Below, piece by piece: positions 1 to 5,665 of a stretch of DNA of 6,495 bases. The number at the start of each line of letters is the position of its first letter. Position 1 is the stretch's first letter. Source of the stretch: Geobacter sp. UBA698. GTDB lineage: Bacteria > Desulfobacterota > Desulfuromonadia > Geobacterales > Pseudopelobacteraceae. The position numbers and the translations under genes are program-made. The notes beneath the pieces were generated by a model that saw nothing but the letters and a program-made list of their open reading frames with translations, did not search any database and was not told the DNA's origin. Where the stretch lies: NCBI GenBank assembly GCA_002298925.1, contig DBMM01000144.1:13695-20189 (forward strand), read 5' to 3'.

Positions 1-546
1 CAGCTGGAGGAGTATCTGACCCCGCTGCACTTCGACAACATGGGCAAGCTGCTGCTGCTGATCTCCCTGCTCTGGTCCTACGCCTATTTCGTAGAGGTTC
101 AGACCATCTGGTACGCCCATGAACCGATCGAGTGGGAGGTCTTCAGCTTCATGTCCGGCCGCTACACCCCCCAGCTGCTGATCATGCTGCTGGGCAACTC
201 ACTGCTGCCGATCGTGTGCATGTGCATCAAGCGGTTGCGGCGTTCGATCGGGGTGATGCTGGTGGTATCGCTGCTGGTCAATGTGGGCATGTTCATCGAA
301 CGCTTCCTGATCATCGTGCCGTCGCTCTCCCACAAGAACATGCCCTTTGTCTGGGGCAGCTACTCCCCCTCCTGGGTGGAAATCTCGGTCAACCTGGCCG
401 CCCTGGCCGGTTTCGCCCTGCTCTTTACCCTCTTCGCCAAGTTCTTCCCGATCGTGGCAATTTCCGACGTGCGCGAGCTGGAGGCCCGCCAGGCCGATGT
501 AACCATGGGCCGCGCCCAGCTGCCGTCCATTGCGGGGGAGGAGTAA
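1..546 (+). CDS. NrfD/ActC-type quinol-oxidising membrane subunit, C-terminal part (5' end outside window)
   Basis: The frame is open from base 1, so the gene begins upstream; 181 C-terminal residues are present and end at TAA. The visible part has about four hydrophobic helices: LLLLISLLWSYAYFVEV, LLIMLLGNSLLPIVC, GVMLVVSLLVNVGMFIERF and a last one around NLAALAGFALLFTLFAKFFP. The FDNMGKLLL entry, the MFIERFLIIVPSL helix end and YSPSWVE before the last helix are typical of the NrfD/PsrC family, especially ActC of alternative complex III. Such subunits sit in the cytoplasmic membrane and bind (mena)quinol, passing electrons to partner iron-sulfur and haem subunits. The next two genes (DUF3341 and monohaem cytochrome c) follow the actC-actD-actE order, which strengthens the call. 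In Geobacter a related complex is called Cbc; I cannot tell the two apart from this fragment. The family is secure, the exact complex less so. Confidence 0.85.
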   Translation, partial: QLEEYLTPLHFDNMGKLLLLISLLWSYAYFVEVQTIWYAHEPIEWEVFSFMSGRYTPQLLIMLLGNSLLPIVCMCIKRLRRSIGVMLVVSLLVNVGMFIERFLIIVPSLSHKNMPFVWGSYSPSWVEISVNLAALAGFALLFTLFAKFFPIVAISDVRELEARQADVTMGRAQLPSIAGEE

Positions 547-550
547 TTTG

Positions 551-1135
551 ATGGAAACTCTGGGGATCTTCAGGGATGTCGAATCCGCCGCCCGTGCGGT
601 GGATGGGCTGATCAGGGCCGGATTCACCGAGGCGCAGGTCACTTCGCTGACCTCGGTGTCCTATCCGGACGGGGTGCTGGTCAGGACCGAACAGCGCTCC
701 TGGTTTCGCTGGCTGGCCCTGGCCGGCGGACTGTCCGGTGCGGTGGCAGGTTTCGGGCTGGCGGCCGGCACCGCCTGGCTCTACCCGGTACAGACCGGCG
801 ACAAGCCGATCATCGCCCTCTATCCGACCGCCATCATCTGCTTTGAAGTCGCCATGCTGTGTGCCGTCATCGGCACCATGGCCGGGATGTTCCTGGAGAT
901 GGGACTGCCCGCCTTGAGAACACGCGCTTACGATCCAGCCATCGCCGAAGGTTTCATCGGCATCTGTCTCAACATTCATGCCGGGGGAGAGGTGGCGCAC
1001 TGTCAACCGGGAGAAAAGCCGATTGAGTGCATCGGTGAGATCGCCTCGCTTTCCGCAGCTGAGCAGAGAGAGCGGGCGGAGAAGATCATGCGGTCGGCCG
1101 GCGCCATCAGGGTGATTGCCGAGGTACAGCCATGA
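551..1135 (+). CDS. ActD-like DUF3341 membrane subunit of alternative complex III-type quinol oxidoreductase
   Basis: 194 residues. The ATG at 551 is chosen because GGAGGAG at 537-543 lies 7 nt upstream; a TTG at 530 in the same frame would place that site inside the gene. An N-terminal cytoplasmic ferredoxin-like region (residues 1-50, starting METLGIFRDVESAARAV) is followed by two helices at about 53-79 and 92-118, with the family-typical GDKPIIALYPTAIICFE stretch between and into the second. A C-terminal domain contains GEKPIECIGEI and ends in a helix plus the strand AIRVIAEVQ. This is the layout of DUF3341 proteins, structural subunits that pack against the NrfD-like subunits of ACIII; no cofactor is known for them. 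The gene lies 4 nt after the ActC-like gene and overlaps the cytochrome gene by 4 nt (ATGA), so translation is probably coupled. Confidence 0.87.
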   Translation: METLGIFRDVESAARAVDGLIRAGFTEAQVTSLTSVSYPDGVLVRTEQRSWFRWLALAGGLSGAVAGFGLAAGTAWLYPVQTGDKPIIALYPTAIICFEVAMLCAVIGTMAGMFLEMGLPALRTRAYDPAIAEGFIGICLNIHAGGEVAHCQPGEKPIECIGEIASLSAAEQRERAEKIMRSAGAIRVIAEVQP

Positions 1136-1587
1136 AACGCATATCAAACCTGGTCGTTATAGTTATCGCCCCGCTGTTGATGGCCGCTCTGTGGATGGAT
1201 AAACAGCCTTCTCCCAAACCATACCAGGCACCGGTTTTGGTCCCGCCCGCCGGCTCCGTGCCGATCACCGGCCGAGAGGTTGCTTCCCGGGATAGCGAAC
1301 CGAAAAATCCGCTTACACCGAACCCGGCCTCACGGGAACAGGGGCAGGCGCTGTTTGCCATCAACTGCGCCATGTGTCACGGTCAGAGTTCGATCGAGCG
1401 CGGACCGGTCGGCAAGAAACTCAAACCGCCGCCTCCAGGACTCGACCATGACCTGATACGTGAGCGCAGCGACGCCCATATCTTCAATGCCATCACCTTG
1501 GGCTTCGGTCGCATGCCCCCCTTCAAGGACAAGCTCACGCCCCATGAACGCTGGGATCTGGTGAATTTTCTGCGGGTCCGAAAATAA
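1132..1587 (+). CDS. ActE-like monohaem cytochrome c of the quinol-oxidising complex
   Basis: 151 residues. The start ATG overlaps the stop of the preceding gene; GAGG at 1120-1123 is a plausible ribosome-binding site. Residues 1-21 form a signal sequence or membrane anchor (basic MKR, then a hydrophobic run), followed by a proline-rich linker with GSVPITGRE and NPLTPNP, as seen in ActE proteins. One class I cytochrome c fold follows: the haem site CAMCH at residues 79-83 with His83 as axial ligand, and GRMPPF with Met128 as the probable sixth ligand, then the C-terminal helix LTPHERWDLVNFLR. It would sit on the periplasmic side and carry electrons from the complex to a soluble acceptor. It ends the operon: no ActF-like second NrfD-related or small subunit gene follows on this strand. 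Start and heme ligation are clear; the partner acceptor is unknown. Confidence 0.87.
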   Translation: MKRISNLVVIVIAPLLMAALWMDKQPSPKPYQAPVLVPPAGSVPITGREVASRDSEPKNPLTPNPASREQGQALFAINCAMCHGQSSIERGPVGKKLKPPPPGLDHDLIRERSDAHIFNAITLGFGRMPPFKDKLTPHERWDLVNFLRVRK

Positions 1588-1617
1588 CCTGCAGTGTCCC
1601 CCCGACAGGCTGAGGTT
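1581..1617 (-). terminator. Bulged hairpin with U-rich tail, probable terminator of the leftward small gene
   Basis: On the + strand AACCT (1586-1590) plus CAG (1592-1594) plus TGTC (1595-1598) pair with GACA (1604-1607), CTG (1610-1612) and AGGTT (1613-1617). This gives 12 base pairs with a one-base and a two-base bulge and a five-C loop. Read on the minus strand the stem is followed by TTATTTTC, a usable though imperfect U tract, and it lies 21 nt past the stop of the minus-strand gene. On the + strand the stem starts in the stop codon of the ActE-like gene but no T run follows, so termination in that direction is doubtful. Confidence 0.5.
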
Positions 1618-1637
1618 CCGGATGGTCCCCTGATATG

Positions 1638-1805
1638 TTACGTCAGTTTCTGGGGGGCACAGACGTTATCGGGACTATTGGCTTTAGCACCGCAGTTGCC
1701 GCAAACAACGGTTGGCTTGTCACTGAGACTTTTGATGCATTCTTCGTTATTCTCCGCCTTGAGTGCACACATATGCATTTTGTGTTGTTCGATATTACAA
1801 GCCAT
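1638..1805 (-). CDS. Small cysteine-rich hypothetical protein, possible metal-binding (55 aa)
   Basis: A minus-strand gene, too short for usual length cut-offs. It starts at the ATG at 1805 and ends at TAA (1640-1638). GGAGG (1815-1811) lies 5 nt before this start; an upstream in-frame ATG at 1817 would overlap that site and is less likely. The protein begins MACNIEQHKMHMC and contains VVCGNCGAKANSPDNVC. Cysteines fall at 3, 13, 23, 35, 38 and 49, with histidines at 8 and 11, so a CxxC pair plus Cys49 and an N-terminal His/Cys group could bind zinc or another metal. There is no signal peptide or membrane segment, so it should be cytoplasmic. It has its own promoter-like sequence upstream and a hairpin downstream, and is divergent from the prp operon. 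I recall short Geobacter hypothetical proteins of this look but cannot confirm the match. Function unknown. Confidence 0.72.
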   Translation of the reverse strand: MACNIEQHKMHMCALKAENNEECIKSLSDKPTVVCGNCGAKANSPDNVCAPQKLT

Positions 1806-1856
1806 GACGTCCTCCATTTTGTTTAGGTTGAAGCAGATTTTAGCTCCTATGTTCAG

Positions 1857-1884
1857 ATTGTAGCTGAATCTCCGGAAGATGCAA
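1857..1884 (-). promoter_or_regulatory. Sigma70-like promoter for the small cysteine-rich gene
   Basis: Read on the minus strand: TTGCAT (1884-1879), a 16-nt spacer, then TACAAT (1862-1857). The -10 box matches the consensus at five of six positions, the -35 box at three. The implied leader before the ATG at 1805 is about 45 nt. This is a pattern match only. Confidence 0.42.
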
Positions 1885-1945
1885 TTCGGCTATTTTTCCT
1901 GAGCCATTGAAAGGCAACCCCAGGCGAGGAGAGTGTCGTGCCCGC

Positions 1946-1973
1946 TTGTTATGCATGACATCAGGTTTATAAT
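1946..1973 (+). promoter_or_regulatory. Sigma70-like promoter of the prpBCD operon
   Basis: TTGTTA (1946-1951), a 16-nt spacer and a perfect TATAAT (1968-1973) lie in the only sizeable gap before prpB. Transcription would begin near 1980, leaving a leader of about 33 nt before the ATG at 2013. The region is clearly AT-richer than its surroundings. Confidence 0.55.
1947..1960. promoter_or_regulatory. Candidate operator: near-palindrome overlapping the prp -35 box
   Basis: TGTTATGCATGACA is a 14-bp dyad centred between G1953 and C1954 with one mismatched pair (T1950/G1957). It covers most of the -35 hexamer and part of the spacer, where a repressor would block RNA polymerase. TGTCGTGC at 1934-1941 is a near copy of the reverse complement of its right half (GCATGACA), so two half-site pairs may exist. 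TGT-N8-ACA symmetry would suit a dimeric regulator, for example of the GntR class, but no regulator gene is in the window. Confidence 0.35.
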
Positions 1974-1974
1974 G

Positions 1975-1986
1975 TAATCACGATTA
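1975..1986. promoter_or_regulatory. Candidate second operator: palindrome at the predicted prp transcription start
   Basis: TAATC (1975-1979) and GATTA (1982-1986) form a perfect inverted repeat around AC, directly behind the -10 box and over the predicted start site. A short AT-rich palindrome can arise by chance, so this is a weak call supported mainly by position. Confidence 0.25.
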
Positions 1987-2012
1987 ATTGAATGGTCGGC
2001 AGGGAGATTATC

Positions 2013-2909
2013 ATGACGATGGAACAAACCCCGGGAAAATTGTTGCGCACAGCTGTGGACGAAGAGCAGCCGCTCCAGATGGTGGGGGTAATTAACGCCT
2101 ATGCCGCCCTGCTGGCCGAACAGTGTGGTTTTCGCGCCATCTACCTCTCCGGGGCCGGGGTGGCCAACGCCTCGTTTGCTCTGCCCGATCTTGGGATGAC
2201 CACCCTTTCCGAAGTCCTTGACGACGTGCGCCGAATCACCGCCGCCAGCCGGCTGCCGCTGCTGGTGGACGTGGACACCGGCTGGGGGCAAGCCTTCATG
2301 ATTGCCCGCACCGTACGGGAGATGATCAGGGCCGGCGCGGCCGGAATGCATATCGAAGACCAGGTGGCGGCCAAACGTTGCGGTCACCGTCCCGGCAAGG
2401 CTCTGGTAAGTTGCGACGAAATGGTCGATCGCATCAAGGCGGCCGTGGATGCCCGCACAGATCCGACTTTTGTGATCATGGCCCGCACCGACGCCGTAGC
2501 GTCTGAGGGGATCGCAGCCGCCATCGAGCGGGCCTGCCGCTACCGGGAGGCCGGGGCCGATATGTTTTTCCCCGAGGCACTGACCGGGATGGAACAGTAC
2601 CGGCGTTTCGCCGAGGCGCTCGGCATCCCGGTCCTGGCCAATATGACCGAATTCGGACTGACTCCGCTCTTCACCACGGAGGAACTGGCAACGGCCGGGG
2701 TCGGGCTGGCACTCTATCCGCTCTCCGCCTTCCGGGCCATGTCTGCTGCGGCCCTCAAGGTCTACCGCACCATCCGGGAGGAGGGGAGCCAACGCGGGGT
2801 GCTGGATACCATGCAGACGCGGGACGAGCTGTACGAGGTTTTGGGTTACCACGCCTATGAACGCAAACTGGACCGACTGTTCGGGAAAAGACAGAAGGCT
2901 GAAGACTGA
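2013..2909 (+). CDS. prpB: Methylisocitrate lyase (2-methylcitrate cycle)
   Basis: 298 residues from the ATG at 2013, which has AGGGAG (2001-2006) 6 nt upstream; the ATG at 1992 has no ribosome-binding site and would exceed the usual length (E. coli PrpB has 296). The enzyme splits (2S,3R)-2-methylisocitrate into pyruvate and succinate in the cytoplasm, the last step of propionyl-CoA oxidation. The ICL/PEP-mutase barrel is complete: YLSGAGV (44-50), PDLG (58-61), LVDVDTGWG with metal-site Asp86 and Asp88, HIEDQ (113-117), the lyase signature KRCGH with catalytic Cys123, MARTD with Arg158, FPEA (186-189), NMTEFG (210-215) and YPLSAFR (235-241). The whole sequence tracks E. coli PrpB, and LYPLSAFRAM plus DTMQTR favour methylisocitrate lyase over isocitrate lyase or PEP mutase. 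It is first in a prpBCD operon. The last codons (KAED, stop) come from an intergenic-type heptamer repeat. Confidence 0.95.
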   Translation: MTMEQTPGKLLRTAVDEEQPLQMVGVINAYAALLAEQCGFRAIYLSGAGVANASFALPDLGMTTLSEVLDDVRRITAASRLPLLVDVDTGWGQAFMIARTVREMIRAGAAGMHIEDQVAAKRCGHRPGKALVSCDEMVDRIKAAVDARTDPTFVIMARTDAVASEGIAAAIERACRYREAGADMFFPEALTGMEQYRRFAEALGIPVLANMTEFGLTPLFTTEELATAGVGLALYPLSAFRAMSAAALKVYRTIREEGSQRGVLDTMQTRDELYEVLGYHAYERKLDRLFGKRQKAED

Positions 2910-2919
2910 AGACTGAAGG
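2894..2919 (+). repeat. Heptamer tandem repeat (GAAGRCT) across the prpB stop codon
   Basis: Units GAAGGCT (2894-2900), GAAGACT (2901-2907), GAAGACT (2908-2914) and a partial GAAGG (2915-2919) follow one another without a gap. They supply the last prpB codons and its TGA (2907-2909). Inverted units CTTCAGCCTTCAGCC follow at 2926-2940. Heptamer repeats of this kind occur between genes in several bacterial genomes. Confidence 0.8.
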
Positions 2920-2945
2920 TTAATACTTCAGCCTTCAGCCTGCAG
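2899..2945 (+). repeat. Long imperfect hairpin between prpB and prpC
   Basis: The left arm 2899-2918 pairs with the right arm 2926-2945 around a 7-nt loop (GTTAATA). Of 20 positions 17 pair; the mismatches are A2912/C2932, A2905/C2939 and A2902/G2942. No T run follows the right arm, so a full intrinsic terminator is unlikely. In the mRNA it could protect the prpB 3' end or partly reduce read-through to prpC, whose ribosome-binding site begins only about 10 nt after the stem. Confidence 0.7.
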
Positions 2946-2967
2946 TTACAAGAAGGGAGGAAAATAA

Positions 2968-4095
2968 ATGAGCGCATCAACATACAGCCCCGGCCTGGAA
3001 GGAATCGTGGCCGGACAAACTGGCATCAGCACGGTGGGCAAGGAGCACGTCGGGCTAACCTACCGCGGCTACTCGATCAACGACCTGGCGGAAATGTCCA
3101 CCTTCGAGGAGGTGGCCCATCTGTTGCTTCATGGACACCTTCCCAACCAGGAGGAACTGGAGTCCTTCCGCACCCGCCTGATCACAAGACGCTGCCTGCC
3201 GCCGGGCATGAAGTCAATCCTGGAGCAGCTGCCGGCCGCGGCCCACCCGATGGATGTGCTCCGCACCGGCTGCTCGGCCCTCGGTACGATGGAGCCGGAG
3301 ACAGGGGACAACGATCAGAAGCAGGTGGCGGAGCGGCTGCTGGCCTGCTTCCCCTCCATGCTGCTCTACTGGCACCACTACCACACCTGCCGCGAGCGCA
3401 TCACGGTCAGGAGCGCCGAACAGAGCCTGGCCGGCCACTTGCTCCACCTGCTGCTCCGCCAGCCCCCGACCGATCTCCAGCGCCGGGCGATGGACGTTTC
3501 TCTGATTCTCTACGCCGAACACGAGTTTAACGCCTCGACCTTCTCGGCCCGGGTCACCGCCTCGACCCTCTCCGACTTCTATGGGGCGGTCACCTCGGCC
3601 ATCGGCACCCTGCGGGGACCACTGCACGGCGGGGCCAACGAGGAGGCCATGCGTCTGATCAGCCGCTATGCCACGCCGGAGGAGGCCGAAAGCGCCGTCC
3701 GCGCCATGCTGGCAGCCGGGGAGAAGATCATGGGGTTCGGCCACCGGGTCTACAAGAAGCAGCTCGACCCCCGCTCCCCGATTATCCAGCAGTGGGCGCA
3801 GCGGTTGGCCGAAGCGAGCGGCGATATGACCCTCTACCGGATTTCTGAACGGATCGAGCGTCTGGTGCGTGAGGAGAAGGGGCTCTATCCGAATCTCGAC
3901 TTCTACAGCGCTCCGGCCTATCACCTCTGCGGTATCCCGACCCCCATGTTCACACCGGTCTTCGTCTTTGCCCGCATCGCCGGCTGGTCGGCACACATCA
4001 TCGAGCAGCGCTTGGGTAACCGGATCTTCCGTCCGGTGGCCGATTACACGGGGCCGGAGCCGAGAGAGTACCTGCCTTTGGAGCAGCGGCCATGA
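2968..4095 (+). CDS. prpC: 2-methylcitrate synthase
   Basis: 375 residues; GGGAGG at 2955-2960 lies 7 nt before the ATG, a strong site that gives this gene its own translation start. It condenses propionyl-CoA with oxaloacetate to 2-methylcitrate in the cytoplasm, the entry step of the cycle. It belongs to the short type II-like citrate synthase family: N-terminal SPGLEGIVAGQTGISTV and LTYRGYSI, then YAEHEFNAST with His185, the GPLHGGANE loop with catalytic His220, GFGHRVYK with His259, DPRSP, and NLDFYSAPAY with catalytic Asp311. FARIAGW (335-340) and a C-terminal NRIFRPVADYTGPEPREY complete the fold. The ending and the length agree with PrpC rather than with the larger respiratory citrate synthases. 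Some PrpC enzymes also make citrate from acetyl-CoA, so a side activity is possible. It is flanked by prpB and overlaps prpD by 4 nt. Confidence 0.94.
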   Translation: MSASTYSPGLEGIVAGQTGISTVGKEHVGLTYRGYSINDLAEMSTFEEVAHLLLHGHLPNQEELESFRTRLITRRCLPPGMKSILEQLPAAAHPMDVLRTGCSALGTMEPETGDNDQKQVAERLLACFPSMLLYWHHYHTCRERITVRSAEQSLAGHLLHLLLRQPPTDLQRRAMDVSLILYAEHEFNASTFSARVTASTLSDFYGAVTSAIGTLRGPLHGGANEEAMRLISRYATPEEAESAVRAMLAAGEKIMGFGHRVYKKQLDPRSPIIQQWAQRLAEASGDMTLYRISERIERLVREEKGLYPNLDFYSAPAYHLCGIPTPMFTPVFVFARIAGWSAHIIEQRLGNRIFRPVADYTGPEPREYLPLEQRP

Positions 4096-5537
4096 GCACC
4101 CAAGCCGACGCGAACATCCGCCCCGAATTCGATCACGAGATGCAGGACATCGCCGACTACGTGGCCGATTACGCCATCGACAGCCAGGAGGCGATTGACA
4201 CCGCCGGCTACGTGCTGCTGGATACTCTGGGGTGTGCTTTTCTGTCGTTGCGCTTTCCGGAATGTACCCGCCTGTTGGGGCCGATCGTTTCGGGGACGGT
4301 CGTCCCGCACGGGGTACGGGTTCCCGGCACATCCTACGTCCTCGACCCGGTCAAGGGGGCCTTCGACATCGGCACCCTGATCCGCTGGCTCGATTACAAC
4401 GACACCTGGCTGGCGGCCGAGTGGGGGCACCCCTCCGACAACCTGGGAGGCATCCTGGCCGTGTCCGACTTCGTCAGCCGCCGCAACCACGCGCTGGGGC
4501 GCTCGCCGCTAAGCATGGGGGATGTTCTGGCCGCCATGACCAAGGCCCATGAAATACAGGGGGTGATGGCCCTGAAAAACGGCTTCAACCGGGTCGGACT
4601 GGATCATGTCGTTCTGGTGAAGCTGGCCACTGCCGCGGTTGCGACCAGGCTGCTGGGGGGCGAGCGGCATCAGATCGTCAATGCCATCTCCCAGGTCTGG
4701 GTGGACGGCCAGTCCCTGCGCAGCTACCGTCAGGCCCCCAACGCGGGGCCGCGCAAGTCTTGGGCCGCGGGCGACGCCGCCAGCCGGGGAGTCAGGCTGG
4801 CGCTGATGACCATGCAGGGGGAGCCGGGCTATCCCTCGGCCCTGTCCGCCAAGGGGTGGGGCTTCTACGACGTATCCTTCAAGGGGGAGCGTTTCATCTT
4901 TCCGCGCCCCTACGGTTCCTACGTGATGGAGAACGTGCTCTTCAAGGTGGCCTTCCCGGCCGAGTTCCACGCCCAGACCGCGGTGGAGTGCGCCTTGCAA
5001 CTCCATCCCCTGGTTCGGGACCGGCTGGACCAGGTCGAGCGGATCGAGATCGCCACCCAGGAGTCCGCGGTCCGGATCATCAGCAAGAGCGGCCCGCTCC
5101 ACAATCCGGCCGATCGGGACCACTGTCTGCAGTACATGACCGCAATCGGGCTGATCTACGGTCAGCTGACCGCCGACCATTACGGCGATGCCGTGGCGTC
5201 TGATGCGCGCATCGACCACCTGCGGGCGCGGATGGAGGTGCGGGAGGAGTCGCGCTACTCGCGGGACTACCTGGATCCGGAGAAGCGCTCGATTGCCAAC
5301 GCCGTGCAGGTGTTTTTCAAGAATGGAAGCGCCACGGAGCGGGTCGAGGTGGAGTACCCGCTCGGTCACCGGCGCCGACGAAGCGAGGCGTTGCCGCTCC
5401 TGGTGGAGAAGGCCAGGGCAAACATGAGCGCTTGTCTTTCTTCCGAACGGATCGAGGCGCTGATCGGGCTTTGCCTCGACCGGAAAAGGCTGGCGGCCAT
5501 GGCGGTCAATGAGTTCATGGAGCTGCTGGTGGTTTGA
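4092..5537 (+). CDS. prpD: 2-methylcitrate dehydratase (MmgE/PrpD family)
   Basis: 481 residues, nearly the length of E. coli PrpD (483) and collinear with it from NIRPEFDHE to the C-terminus. The ATG overlaps the prpC stop (ATGA), so translation is likely coupled; GGAG about 8 nt upstream may help. The enzyme removes water from 2-methylcitrate to give 2-methyl-cis-aconitate in the cytoplasm without an iron-sulfur cluster. Conserved blocks: LLDTLGC (42-48), RWLDYNDTWLAAEWGHPSDN (98-117), the strongest family signature, KAHEIQG (151-157), FNRVGLDHV, RKSWAAGDA (221-229), GFYDVSFKGE, RPYGSYVMEN, FPAEFHAQTAVE (288-299) and NPADRDHCLQYM (338-349). There is no frameshift or missing block. The PrpD route needs a separate aconitase for rehydration; none is in the window, nor are acnD/prpF, the usual alternative pair. 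No clear terminator follows. Confidence 0.95.
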   Translation: MSTQADANIRPEFDHEMQDIADYVADYAIDSQEAIDTAGYVLLDTLGCAFLSLRFPECTRLLGPIVSGTVVPHGVRVPGTSYVLDPVKGAFDIGTLIRWLDYNDTWLAAEWGHPSDNLGGILAVSDFVSRRNHALGRSPLSMGDVLAAMTKAHEIQGVMALKNGFNRVGLDHVVLVKLATAAVATRLLGGERHQIVNAISQVWVDGQSLRSYRQAPNAGPRKSWAAGDAASRGVRLALMTMQGEPGYPSALSAKGWGFYDVSFKGERFIFPRPYGSYVMENVLFKVAFPAEFHAQTAVECALQLHPLVRDRLDQVERIEIATQESAVRIISKSGPLHNPADRDHCLQYMTAIGLIYGQLTADHYGDAVASDARIDHLRARMEVREESRYSRDYLDPEKRSIANAVQVFFKNGSATERVEVEYPLGHRRRRSEALPLLVEKARANMSACLSSERIEALIGLCLDRKRLAAMAVNEFMELLVV

Positions 5538-5665
5538 ATCTTGACGGTTGTAACTCACGCACGGCACACCAAAAGGAGGCGCTTTTATGCGACGATCCCG
5601 ACGGAATTCAGATATAAATCGGAATATGGATGTCTAACCCAATCTTTCAAAAAGGAGAAAAAAAC
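5538..5665 (+). other. Spacer between prpD and the cytochrome gene
   Basis: This AT-richer spacer holds TTGACG at 5541-5546, which resembles a -35 box but has no good -10 box at the right distance, and TATAAA at 5613-5618, which has no good -35 box. CGGAAT occurs at 5602-5607 and again at 5620-5625. Apart from the 16-codon ORF I see no strong terminator or promoter, so it is open whether the cytochrome gene is read from prpD or on its own. Confidence 0.4.
5587..5637 (+). CDS. Possible 16-residue leader peptide or small ORF before the cytochrome gene
   Basis: AAAAGGAGG (5571-5579) stands 7 nt before an ATG at 5587, which opens a frame for MRRSRRNSDINRNMDV and stops at TAA (5635-5637). The site is at least as good as that of the following cytochrome gene, which starts 28 nt later. 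The peptide is basic and hydrophilic, with no membrane or signal character. AAAAG (5571-5575) and CTTTT (5582-5586) could fold into a weak hairpin that partly hides the ribosome-binding site. It may be a translated leader, a remnant of a lost gene start, or chance. Nothing identifies a function. Confidence 0.3.
   Translation: MRRSRRNSDINRNMDV

Noticed and set aside
530..550. TTG start at 530 for the ActD-like protein
   Set aside because: It would put the GGAGGAG ribosome-binding site inside the gene and overlap the upstream gene; the ATG at 551 is ideally spaced and matches the family N-terminus.
1594..1863. Plus-strand open frames of 89 and 63 codons (1594-1863 and 1635-1826) between the cytochrome and prpB
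   Set aside because: No ribosome-binding site or homology sense; the minus strand over the same bases gives a better gene with a Shine-Dalgarno site and a cysteine pattern.
1992..2012. ATG at 1992 as the start of prpB
   Set aside because: No Shine-Dalgarno sequence precedes it, it lies very close to the predicted transcription start, and PrpB homologues begin near the ATG at 2013.
1890..2852. Long minus-strand open frame (320 codons) opposite prpB
   Set aside because: It is the antisense shadow of a GC-rich gene: low-complexity Gly/His/Arg composition, no ribosome-binding site, no recognisable domain, while the + strand encodes a fully conserved PrpB.
2894..2945. Repeats at the prpB-prpC junction as a CRISPR array or insertion-sequence end
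   Set aside because: Seven-base units without spacers are not CRISPR, and there is no transposase gene or target-site duplication.
3214..4332. Minus-strand open frame of 372 codons opposite prpC and the start of prpD
   Set aside because: Arg/Gly/Pro-rich translation with no domain, spanning two genes with intact catalytic motifs on the other strand.
4509..5567. Minus-strand open frame of 352 codons opposite prpD
   Set aside because: Shadow frame: PrpD on the + strand is collinear with its family over the full length.
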